A stretch of DNA of 6,397 nt from Chloroflexi bacterium RBG_19FT_COMBO_55_16 (GTDB lineage Bacteria > Chloroflexota > Anaerolineae > Anaerolineales > UBA4823), in contig MGOK01000020.1 in assembly GCA_001795335.1 (NCBI GenBank), positions 1,789 to 8,185 of the forward strand. The letters are read 5' to 3'. A program made the position numbers and the translations under genes. This document shows, piece by piece, positions 1 through 5,170 of the stretch (position 1 is its first letter; the number at the start of each line of letters is the position of its first letter). A model generated the notes under the pieces. It worked only from the letters and a program-made list of their open reading frames with translations, was not told where the DNA came from and searched no databases.

Positions 1-790
1 GCTCGTTGATCAGCACGCCGCCTTCGCCGCGCACCCCCTCGGTGATTAAAATCCCCAGCTTATATATACCGGTAGGGTGGAACTGGAAGAACTCCATGTC
101 TTGGGCGGGGATACCCCGGCGCAAGGTGATCGCCACCCCATCGCCGGAGTAGGCGTAGGCGTTTGAGGTGATCTCCCAGATGCGGCCATGACCGCCGGTG
201 GCGAAGATGATCGCCTTGGCGTGGAAGATGTGAAATTCGCCAGTCGCCAGCTGGATAGCGACGATGCCAGTCGCTGCGCCGTTCACGACCAGCAGATCGA
301 GGACTTGAAACTCGTCAAAGAAATTGACTTTATTCTTAATGCACTGCTGGTAAAGAGTCTGCAAGATCATGTGTCCGGTGCGGTCGGCAGCGTAGCAGGC
401 GCGGCGCACCGGTTTTCCAGTGATGTTGTTGGTATGGCCGCCAAAAGGGCGTTGGGCGATGCGCCCATCAGGGGTGCGCGAGAAAGGCAAGCCCATATGT
501 TCCAACTCATAGATGGCCGGGATGGCTTCAGAACACATGAACTCGATGGCATCCTGGTCGCCCAGGTAATCGCTGCCCTTGACCGTGTCGTAGGTATGCC
601 ATTCAGGATGGTCTTCTTCCAGGTTCCCTAGGGCAGCTCCAACACCTCCCTGAGCTGCGCCAGTGTGGGAACGAGTCGGATAGAGTTTGCTGAGTACGGC
701 GGTGTTCGCAGTCCGGGAGGCGTACAGTGCAGCCATTAACCCGGCTCCCCCTGCCCCGACGACGAGCACATCGAATTGATGGGTGTTCAT
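1..790 (-). CDS. sdhA: Succinate dehydrogenase flavoprotein subunit, N-terminal part (3' end beyond left edge)
   Basis: Catalytic subunit of complex II. It oxidises succinate to fumarate on covalently bound FAD at the cytoplasmic face of the membrane and passes electrons to the iron-sulfur subunit SdhB. About 263 residues are visible. Residues 8-17 carry the dinucleotide-binding motif ([10 protein letters not shown]). [10 protein letters not shown] contains His42, equivalent to the FAD-linked His45 of E. coli SdhA. FHPTG contains His238, equivalent to substrate-binding His242. The reading frame is clean with no break. The start is ATG at 790-788. A GGAG lies at 810-807, 16 bases away, which is far for a Shine-Dalgarno; an in-frame TTG directly before the ATG (793-791) shortens this only to 13. 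sdhB would be expected past the left edge. The gene is 441 bases from the left sdhD and separated from it by a hairpin, so it probably has its own promoter. Confidence 0.96.
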   Translation of the reverse strand, partial: MNTHQFDVLVVGAGGAGLMAALYASRTANTAVLSKLYPTRSHTGAAQGGVGAALGNLEEDHPEWHTYDTVKGSDYLGDQDAIEFMCSEAIPAIYELEHMGLPFSRTPDGRIAQRPFGGHTNNITGKPVRRACYAADRTGHMILQTLYQQCIKNKVNFFDEFQVLDLLVVNGAATGIVAIQLATGEFHIFHAKAIIFATGGHGRIWEITSNAYAYSGDGVAITLRRGIPAQDMEFFQFHPTGIYKLGILITEGVRGEGGVLINE

Positions 791-820
791 CAAGCGATTT
801 TTTGAACTCCTTTTTGATTG

Positions 821-851
821 GCACACGGATTACACAGAGATTTCACTGATT
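821..851 (-). repeat. Three short iterated units (AATC...GTG) in the sdhA leader
   Basis: On the minus strand three tandem units each begin with AATC and end in a GTG-containing part: AATCAGTGA, AATCTCTGTGT and AATCCGTGTGC, with periods of 9 and 11 bases. They sit just upstream of the GGAG of sdhA. Patterns of this kind can belong to dispersed intergenic repeats, but that needs the rest of the genome. They may also be chance similarity in a short stretch. Confidence 0.4.
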
Positions 852-1005
852 TGTCCTTTTACAGCCATTTTGTATAGCCCATGAAGTTTGACTAGCTTAC
901 AAAATTAAATGATGCTAATACCGCTGACTTCATTAAATATCCCTTACTTTGCGAAGTACACAACGTGGGATCAGCTATTCGGTGATAACTGATTCTGGTA
1001 GGTCT

Positions 1006-1042
1006 GGCTAAATAAATAGAGCAAGATGGTGATCTTGCCCTA
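1006..1042 (-). terminator. Probable rho-independent terminator after sdhC-sdhD (left pair)
   Basis: On the minus strand TAGGGCAAGAT (1042-1032) pairs with ATCTTGCTCTA (1027-1017) around the loop CACC, giving an 11-bp stem, followed by UUUAUUUA. One position is G-U in the minus-strand RNA but would be an A-C mismatch in plus-strand RNA, which favours action on the minus strand. It would separate the left sdhC-sdhD transcript from sdhA. The tail is U-rich but interrupted, so strength is uncertain. Confidence 0.55.
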
Positions 1043-1093
1043 CAATTATAATCTACCGTTATCGTTCTCTGTCCAGGATTACTCCATACCGGC

Positions 1094-1231
1094 TCAGCGC
1101 ACCCAGTCGACACCGAGCCGGTTGGCTCGATTACTCAGCCGCTGGTCTCCGGTCCAGAGCACCGCTCCCAGGGATTGGGCGTCGTATTTGATTGTACTCG
1201 CATGATGTCTGTGCAAACGCCCCCTAAATTC
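1094..1231 (-). pseudogene. C-terminal remnant of a PIN-domain (VapC-like) protein
   Basis: Translating the minus strand in the frame that ends at TGA 1096-1094 gives about 33 residues that read like the end of a PIN-domain ribonuclease: YDAQSLGAVLWTGDQRL followed by SNRANRLGVDWVR. The WTGD acid and the closing LGVxWV segment are typical of the last part of PIN domains (toxins of VapBC pairs). The frame is open only back to the sdhD stop codon at 1234-1232. There is no start codon with a ribosome binding site and no N-terminal domain with the first catalytic acids, so it cannot make a working nuclease. No antitoxin gene is visible. The call rests on motif recognition over a short stretch; chance similarity is possible but the run is well ordered. 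Confidence 0.5.
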
Positions 1232-1651
1232 TTACGAGGCCAGGATCACGTATATTGCCGCGATCAAAAAAAAGATCCACAGCAGGAAGACCAGGCCTCG
1301 CAAAAAAGGCCGCCAGAGCGATGGGCCGATAAAATCCTCGACTACCACGCGCAACCCATTGAAACCGTGCGTTGCTCCAAAGAAGACGATCAGGATTTGC
1401 ATAATCTGCCAAAAACCGTTCGCCCATCCCAGGGTCACATCTGGGATGTTGCTATTGACCACGTGGTTCGGGTTGGGGAAGAAAGTCCAGCGCATCAAGG
1501 TGGGCAGATCGACTTGGGTACGGGCGCCTAAGGCGAAGGCGCTCGTCATGCCAATGATGGCCAGCAGGAACAAAGCCAGGCCTGAGATGCGCGTGAATAT
1601 CCACATCAGGTATTCGAAATTAAACCCTGGTTGAACAGTCCGGGCGCTCAT
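1232..1651 (-). CDS. sdhD: Succinate dehydrogenase membrane anchor, SdhD-like (left copy)
   Basis: A 139-residue membrane protein with three hydrophobic segments (about residues 17-41, 80-104 and 114-138), matching the SdhD/SdhC anchor fold that holds quinone and haem b. Helix 2 contains THGFNGLRVVVEDF. His95 is at the position of the haem b ligand of SdhD (His71 in E. coli) and Asp106 is in the conserved position after it. In helix 1, where the other SdhD of this window has WGHVL, this copy has IIGMT, so that histidine is absent. The loop between helices 1 and 2 is about 18 residues longer than in the other copy and contains RWTFFPNPNHVV; both copies share an MRW element just before it. The start is ATG 1651-1649 with GGAGG nine bases upstream. 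It follows sdhC by 20 bases, so the two are co-transcribed. The SdhD label follows from order and motifs. Confidence 0.85.
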   Translation of the reverse strand: MSARTVQPGFNFEYLMWIFTRISGLALFLLAIIGMTSAFALGARTQVDLPTLMRWTFFPNPNHVVNSNIPDVTLGWANGFWQIMQILIVFFGATHGFNGLRVVVEDFIGPSLWRPFLRGLVFLLWIFFLIAAIYVILAS

Positions 1652-1671
1652 TTATCCACACCTCCGCCAGC

Positions 1672-2061
1672 CTAGCTGCCTGTCAGCGCGTGCTGGATCA
1701 GAATAAAGATAGTCAAGCCATAGACGGGAGCGAAGATCAGTAATTGCAGCCATAAAGCTTCGCGTTGATAGACCTGAAATTGGGGCCAGATGTCGAGAGC
1801 AGCAATGCGCAGACCATTGAGCCCGTGAAATATGACGACGAATGTGACCACGATCTGGAAGATCCACGATTCGTAAACCGTGTTGATCGACGTCGCCAGG
1901 TCACTCGCTGTCTGTTGCATAAAGAATGAGGCGATGACATGCAGGCCAACGAAAGTCAGCATGGCAAGGCCGGTGACGCGATGGAGCATCCAGGCCCACA
2001 TGGGGCTACCACCGTGATATCTAAGACCTGAAAAGAAACCAACTCTTCTGCTAAGGCCCAT
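1672..2061 (-). CDS. sdhC: Succinate dehydrogenase cytochrome b subunit, SdhC-like (left copy)
   Basis: A 129-residue anchor subunit with three membrane segments (about residues 23-47, 67-90 and 101-124). Helix 1 carries LHRVTGLAMLTFVGLH: the His27-Arg28 pair belongs to the conserved HR(V/L)(S/T)G element near the quinone site, and His41 is a possible second haem ligand. Helix 2 carries FHGLNGLRIAALD, where His79 matches the haem b ligand of SdhC (His84 in E. coli). The frame is open further, to a TTG at 2076-2074, but an AGGAGG at 2073-2068 lies inside that extension and sits six bases before ATG 2061-2059. The ATG is therefore the start. It is the first gene of a two-gene transcript with sdhD and is divergent from the Rieske gene, sharing a 168-base control region. 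It pairs with SdhA/SdhB at the membrane. Confidence 0.9.
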   Translation of the reverse strand: MGLSRRVGFFSGLRYHGGSPMWAWMLHRVTGLAMLTFVGLHVIASFFMQQTASDLATSINTVYESWIFQIVVTFVVIFHGLNGLRIAALDIWPQFQVYQREALWLQLLIFAPVYGLTIFILIQHALTGS

Positions 2062-2067
2062 AAGGTA

Positions 2068-2073
2068 CCTCCT
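2068..2073 (-). promoter_or_regulatory. Ribosome binding site that fixes the left sdhC start
   Basis: AGGAGG on the minus strand, six bases upstream of ATG 2061-2059. The alternative upstream TTG at 2076 overlaps this element's 5' side and has no such site of its own. Confidence 0.85.
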
Positions 2074-2104
2074 CAACGTTGATCCGTTCAGTATCTATTA
2101 TTGC

Positions 2105-2133
2105 ATTCGAACGCATGAATAGAAAAGTGACAA
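2105..2133 (-). promoter_or_regulatory. Possible sigma-70 promoter for left sdhC-sdhD
   Basis: On the minus strand TTGTCA (2133-2128) is followed, after 17 bases, by TCGAAT (2110-2105). Matches to consensus are five of six and four of six. The -35 element overlaps the CRP-like palindrome, so binding there could also affect this promoter. Only moderate support. Confidence 0.35.
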
Positions 2134-2141
2134 TCATCACA
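2126..2141. promoter_or_regulatory. CRP/FNR-family-like operator in the sdhC/Rieske divergent region
   Basis: AGTGA-CAATCA-TCACA matches the CRP consensus half-sites TGTGA-N6-TCACA at nine of ten positions. Its centre (2133.5) lies about 42 bases upstream of the start expected from the TATAAT at 2164-2169, the usual class II activator position. That promoter has no good -35 hexamer, which fits activator dependence. Which regulator binds is unknown; no regulator gene is in the window. Confidence 0.55.
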
Positions 2142-2163
2142 GATTATTAGTTTCAGATATCCT

Positions 2164-2169
2164 TATAAT
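2164..2169 (+). promoter_or_regulatory. -10 element of the bc complex operon promoter
   Basis: A perfect TATAAT, 60 bases upstream of the Rieske start codon. With a start about seven bases downstream (near 2176) the leader would be roughly 54 bases. Positions 2140-2147, where a -35 would lie, show no TTGACA-like hexamer. Confidence 0.55.
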
Positions 2170-2229
2170 TTGAGGCTTTTTATTCTAAAATAAGGCAACA
2201 AGTTATCGATTGGGGTCTGGAGAGACTGA

Positions 2230-2715
2230 ATGACCAACTCGAACGATGTTCAACGCCGTGACTTTGTCAAAATCGTATTGGCTTTCCTGGGAACAATTAT
2301 GGGAGCTGTGATCGGCATTCCGGCGATTAGTTACCTGCTCTCGCCGGCAACCAAAGTGCAGAGTAAGGAGGCCTGGATTCCGGCTGGTCCCATGGAGAAT
2401 TATCCCATCGGAACGCCGACCCTGTTTAGCTATACTCGCAGCACGATCAACGGTTGGGAGAAAACGACCAATAGTTTTGGCGCTTATATTGTGCGCAGTA
2501 ACGCGACTGATGTTAAAGTCTTCTCAAACATGTGCACGCACTTAAGTTGCCGGGTGAACTGGAAGAATGAGCTTTCGGAATACATTTGCCCGTGCCACGA
2601 CGCACATTTTGATGTCGAAGGCAAGGTAACCGCGGGACCTCCACCTGCGCCGCTTTATGCGTATGAAACAAAGGTCGAAGAAGGTGTCTTATATGTTCAT
2701 CATGTGGAAGGCTAA
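2230..2715 (+). CDS. qcrA: Rieske iron-sulfur subunit of quinol:cytochrome c oxidoreductase
   Basis: A 161-residue Rieske protein. It takes one electron from quinol at the Qo site and passes it to the cytochrome c part of the complex. Residues 9-14 (RRDFVK) form a twin-arginine-type signal, followed by a hydrophobic anchor at about 15-37 that is probably not cleaved. The [2Fe-2S] cluster is bound by CTHLSC (Cys102, His104) and CPCHDAHF (Cys120, His123); Cys107 and Cys122 form the usual disulfide. The Pro loop GPPPAPL (136-142) is present. Two residues are unusual: Ser106 where Gly is normal (CTHLGC), and Asp-Ala at 124-125 where Gly-Ser is normal (CPCHGS). Loss of that Ser hydrogen bond lowers cluster potential in characterised Rieske proteins, which would suit a low-potential menaquinol substrate. 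The start is ATG with GGAGAG five bases upstream. It is the first gene of the operon, two bases from cytochrome b. Confidence 0.96.
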   Translation: MTNSNDVQRRDFVKIVLAFLGTIMGAVIGIPAISYLLSPATKVQSKEAWIPAGPMENYPIGTPTLFSYTRSTINGWEKTTNSFGAYIVRSNATDVKVFSNMCTHLSCRVNWKNELSEYICPCHDAHFDVEGKVTAGPPPAPLYAYETKVEEGVLYVHHVEG

Positions 2716-2720
2716 TCGTG
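2706..2720 (+). promoter_or_regulatory. Ribosome binding site and GTG start of cytochrome b
   Basis: GGAAGG (2706-2711), inside the last codons of the Rieske gene, lies six bases before GTG 2718. This placement, only two bases after the Rieske stop, points to translational coupling. Confidence 0.75.
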
Positions 2721-3377
2721 ACTGATAGAGTATTGAACTGGATCGATGAACGCCTGGGTTTGACAAGCATTTACAATATTGTTTTCGACCGGAAGGTACC
2801 CAAGGTGAACTGGTGGTTCACCTTGGGCAGCGCTACCCTATTTCTATTTTTAATACAAACGATCACCGGGATCTTCTTGACGGTGTATTATGTGCCCTCC
2901 CCTGACCATGCGTACGACAGCATCCAGTACATCATGAATGGCGTTGCATTTGGGTGGTTGATCCGCGGCATTCACCACTGGGGAGCCAGCTTGATGGTGT
3001 TGTCTGTCTTTATCCATATGTTGCGTACTTTCTATATGGGGGCGTATAAATTCCCGCGCGAGATGACCTGGCTGACCGGAGTTGTTCTGCTGCTGGCGAC
3101 GATCGGAATGGGTTTCACCGGTTACTTGCTGCCCTGGAACCAACGGGCCTATTGGGCGACTACAGTCGGAACGGAGATCGCTGGAACGGCTCCGTTGATT
3201 GGCGGTTTTATCGAACGAATTTTGCGCGGTGGTTCGGATCTGAGTGCAGTCACCCTGGCGCGCTTCTTTTCCGTGCATATCTGGTTTTTCCCAGCCACCA
3301 TTGCATTGTTGATCGGCATTCATCTATACTTGGTCATTCGGATGGGGATTTCCAGCGTTCCCAAGGATGGGGATTAG
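2718..3377 (+). CDS. qcrB: Cytochrome b (b6-type, short form) of the bc complex
   Basis: A 219-residue membrane cytochrome b with four membrane helices, equal to the N-terminal half of mitochondrial cytochrome b; the C-terminal half is in the next gene. It carries two b haems and with subunit IV forms the Qo and Qi quinone sites. Haem ligands are His86 and His100 in helix B (IHHWGASLMVLSVFIH) and His187 and His202 in helix D. The helix D pair is separated by 14 residues, as in b6-type and Firmicutes proteins rather than the 13 of bc1. PWNQ (139-142) lies near the Qo site. Position 35 is Thr (WWFTLG), whereas cytochrome b6 and Bacillus QcrB have the Cys that binds an extra c-type haem. It starts at GTG and ends with TAG 3375-3377; the next gene begins 18 bases later in the same frame. 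Confidence 0.95.
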   Translation: MTDRVLNWIDERLGLTSIYNIVFDRKVPKVNWWFTLGSATLFLFLIQTITGIFLTVYYVPSPDHAYDSIQYIMNGVAFGWLIRGIHHWGASLMVLSVFIHMLRTFYMGAYKFPREMTWLTGVVLLLATIGMGFTGYLLPWNQRAYWATTVGTEIAGTAPLIGGFIERILRGGSDLSAVTLARFFSVHIWFFPATIALLIGIHLYLVIRMGISSVPKDGD

Positions 3378-3383
3378 GAGCAT

Positions 3384-3398
3384 GGAAGGGCTGACTTG
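3384..3398 (+). promoter_or_regulatory. Ribosome binding site and TTG start of the subunit IV-cytochrome c gene
   Basis: GGAAGG (3384-3389) lies six bases before TTG 3396, the same spacing and sequence as before the GTG of cytochrome b. No ATG or GTG in this frame lies between the cytochrome b stop and residue 49 of the protein, and residues 1-48 contain sequence expected in subunit IV. TTG is therefore the best start. Confidence 0.7.
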
Positions 3399-4589
3399 AA
3401 CGAAGAGCAGAAACAGGAGTATCTAAATAAATACAAGCAGGAGAAAGAAGCAGGGGTAAATTTCTACCCAGATATTATCTATAAAGACCTGCTGGTCTCA
3501 TTTGGGATCTTCCTGCTACTGGTCGGCCTGGCGATCTACATGGGCGTGGCTAATGAACCCCCTGCCGACCCGAGCGATGCGACTTATGTGCCCCGGCCCG
3601 AGTGGTACTTTCTCTTCCTGTTTCAGATGCTGAAATACTTTCCTGGCCAGTTGGAATGGGTAGGAACGGTCATCATTCCTGGCATCGCCATTTTAGCCCT
3701 GTTCCTCCTGCCTTTTTACGACCGCAGCCCCTTTCGACATTGGAAAAAACGTCGTGTAGCTGTCGGGGTAATGAGCCTGGTCGTGGTCGGCATGCTGGTC
3801 TTGACGGTTGTTGCTGTAGCCACCACCCCACCCCAGGAAGAGACCGCCCTGGCTGCGACGCTCAGCGATGAGATCGTCCTCGGGCAGGATCTTTACTCAG
3901 TCCATTGCGTTGAGTGCCATGGGGCGGATGGTGAAGGGGGGGAGATCAAGGGCGTTGAAGGGCTGGAAGGTGTGATCGTCAAGCCGATCAACAGCCAGGA
4001 CGAGATGTACACTCGCACGGATGAAACCCTCTTTAATGTCATCGATTATGGCCAGCCTGATTTAGGCATGACGCCCTTCGGTCTGGGTTATAGCGGTGAG
4101 CTCTCCCGGGGAGAAATCGATGCCATCGTGACTTTCATGCGCTACACCTGGGATGACCGGGTGGAACTCCCTGCTGAGGCCGCCCAGGCCGGTGCCATGC
4201 CTGCCCTCGGATCGGATGAAGTACCCTCCTATGATGTACATATAGAACCAATCATCAAACGCTATTGTGTTTCCTGTCACCGCCCGGGCAAGAAGAACAA
4301 TAATTATTTGATGCGCTCTTATGACGAGACGATGACTACGGGCGATCATGCCCCGAATGTCATCCCCGGGGACTTGAATTCCAATAATATCCTGATGCTC
4401 CATCGCCAGGAGATCGAAGCCGGCGGCCCGATGCCGCCTACCCGAGAGCTCAAGGCCGAATTGATTGCCATCTTTGAACGCTGGGTGGCAGCAGGAGCGC
4501 CCAAGACGGCCGAAGATGCAGCCGCGCTGGCTACACCCTCCTCACCGGCATCACCCGAGGCAACGCAGGTCCCAACCCCAACACCTTAG
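3396..4589 (+). CDS. qcrC: Subunit IV fused to two-haem cytochrome c region of the bc complex
   Basis: A 397-residue fusion. Residues about 30-145 correspond to the C-terminal half of cytochrome b (subunit IV), with three membrane helices (about 31-51, 88-107 and 120-142) and PEWY (68-71), whose Glu takes a proton at the Qo site. Then comes an exported cytochrome c region. The first CxxCH is CVECH (171-175), with Met225 (GMTPFG) as likely sixth ligand. The second is CVSCH (291-295), in a domain ending with GGPMPP (Met346 likely ligand) and ERWVAAGAP, resembling planctomycete-type cytochrome c domains. The C-terminus is rich in Pro, Thr and Ser (about 380-397). Bacillus QcrC is a similar fusion but has one haem; the second c domain is the difference. 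It is the last gene of the operon; it starts at TTG and ends 91 bases before the terminator hairpin. It hands electrons to a downstream cytochrome or oxidase that is not in this window. Confidence 0.94.
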   Translation: MNEEQKQEYLNKYKQEKEAGVNFYPDIIYKDLLVSFGIFLLLVGLAIYMGVANEPPADPSDATYVPRPEWYFLFLFQMLKYFPGQLEWVGTVIIPGIAILALFLLPFYDRSPFRHWKKRRVAVGVMSLVVVGMLVLTVVAVATTPPQEETALAATLSDEIVLGQDLYSVHCVECHGADGEGGEIKGVEGLEGVIVKPINSQDEMYTRTDETLFNVIDYGQPDLGMTPFGLGYSGELSRGEIDAIVTFMRYTWDDRVELPAEAAQAGAMPALGSDEVPSYDVHIEPIIKRYCVSCHRPGKKNNNYLMRSYDETMTTGDHAPNVIPGDLNSNNILMLHRQEIEAGGPMPPTRELKAELIAIFERWVAAGAPKTAEDAAALATPSSPASPEATQVPTPTP

Positions 4590-4680
4590 CTTCATTTCAG
4601 CCAGCATCGCAGCCACATCGCCGCTGACATCACCGCCTCAACACACCTGGGTTGGGATCCGCTCCTCGGTTTTGCACCGC

Positions 4681-4710
4681 GAAAAGCCTCTCGGAAACGA
4701 GAGGCTTTTC
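4681..4710. terminator. Bidirectional rho-independent terminator between qcrC and right sdhD
   Basis: A perfect 13-bp stem (4681-4693 with 4698-4710) closed by a GAAA tetraloop. On the plus strand it runs into CTTTTCCTTCTTTTA, a good U-rich tail for the bc operon. On the minus strand the stem also ends in TTTT, so it can stop the convergent sdhC-sdhD transcript. The genes on either side end at 4589 (plus) and 4760 (minus). Nothing else is seen in 4590-4680. Confidence 0.9.
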
Positions 4711-4759
4711 CTTCTTTTATGGGATATTGATCAACTTTGATGGAGTTGGTAAATCTCCG

Positions 4760-5152
4760 TTACGGAACGCGGACACCTCCTACAATGGCAGCCGCCCCGA
4801 TCAAGGAGAGAACTAACCAAAACGCCAACAGGAGCCAGGCCAGCCAGCGCCGCGTTTTTTCGCTGGTGATGTAGTCGTTGAGCACCTGGCGCAGGCCATT
4901 CACGCCGTGGGCAAAGGCGAACGCCAGCAAAGCAAAATCATAGGCGCGCCAGCCCAGCGAAGCCCAGCGCATAGCGACATAGTCCAGGTCGATGCGGTGC
5001 ACCCCGACCAGCACATCCTGGATCAGCACGTGCCCCCAGACCAGCGGGATGAGCAGCAGCCCGCTGTAACGCATCCATTTCCAGGCAACGCTTTCCAGGC
5101 CCTCAGGAACTTCCACCTGCCTGGAAGCAAGTTCTTCTATACTGGTAGTCAT
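4760..5152 (-). CDS. sdhD: Succinate dehydrogenase membrane anchor, SdhD-like (right copy)
   Basis: A 130-residue three-helix anchor (helices at about 31-50, 70-92 and 103-127) after a charged N-terminus of about 22 residues. Helix 1 has RYSGLLLIPLVWGHVL with His41, and helix 2 has AFAHGVNGLRQVLNDY with His82 at the haem b ligand position (His71 in E. coli SdhD) and Asp93 after it. It looks like the canonical actinobacteria-type SdhD and keeps both histidines, unlike the left copy. The shared elements are R-x-SGL in helix 1, MRW in the loop and HGxNGLR in helix 2. The start is ATG 5152-5150 with GGAG eight bases upstream. It follows the right sdhC by 18 bases. No sdhA or sdhB follows: transcription runs into the 4681-4710 terminator. 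It presumably joins an SdhA/SdhB encoded at the left edge or elsewhere. Confidence 0.88.
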   Translation of the reverse strand: MTTSIEELASRQVEVPEGLESVAWKWMRYSGLLLIPLVWGHVLIQDVLVGVHRIDLDYVAMRWASLGWRAYDFALLAFAFAHGVNGLRQVLNDYITSEKTRRWLAWLLLAFWLVLSLIGAAAIVGGVRVP

Positions 5153-5170
5153 TCCTGTGTCTCCAAGTCT

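Larger units (their letters stand above)
791..1231. other. 441-base gap between sdhD (left copy) and sdhA
   Basis: No intact gene is recognisable here on either strand. Reading along the minus strand from sdhD to sdhA, it holds a short reading frame resembling the end of a PIN-domain protein (1231-1094), a hairpin with a U-rich tail (1042-1006), an AT-rich stretch of about 150 bases with no convincing sigma-70 promoter, three short iterated units (851-821) and a distant GGAG before sdhA. An AT-rich stretch that is likely to hold the sdhA promoter lies at about 860-1000, but I could not pick hexamers with confidence. Confidence 0.6.

Noticed and set aside
188..631. Plus-strand open frame of 147 codons
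   Set aside because: It lies wholly antisense to sdhA, whose minus-strand translation matches the family throughout. It shows no domain and is a shadow of a GC-richer coding region.
901..942. Imperfect inverted repeat of ATTAAATGA type in the sdhA upstream gap
   Set aside because: The match is short, contains a mismatch and lies in AT-rich sequence, so chance is the likely cause.
892..1113. Minus-strand open frame of 73 codons in the gap before sdhA
   Set aside because: It runs through the terminator hairpin, has no ribosome binding site and no family resemblance, and differs in frame from the PIN-like stretch.
1175..1634. Plus-strand open frames over the left sdhD
   Set aside because: Antisense to a clear membrane anchor gene; the products are low-complexity and polar with no recognisable motif.
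2062..2076. Five-residue N-terminal extension of the left SdhC from TTG 2076
   Set aside because: The extension encodes the AGGAGG that serves the ATG at 2061, so the ATG start is preferred.
2127..2132. GTGACA as a -35 box for the bc operon
   Set aside because: It is 31 bases from the TATAAT, far too distant; the bases are better explained as half of the CRP-like palindrome.
2850..3323. Minus-strand open frame of 157 codons over cytochrome b
   Set aside because: Antisense to cytochrome b with all four haem ligands; the composition is polar and shows no domain.
3382..3399. ATG at 3382 as a start for the subunit IV gene
   Set aside because: It is in another frame and reaches a stop after five codons; the TTG at 3396 has a well-spaced GGAAGG.
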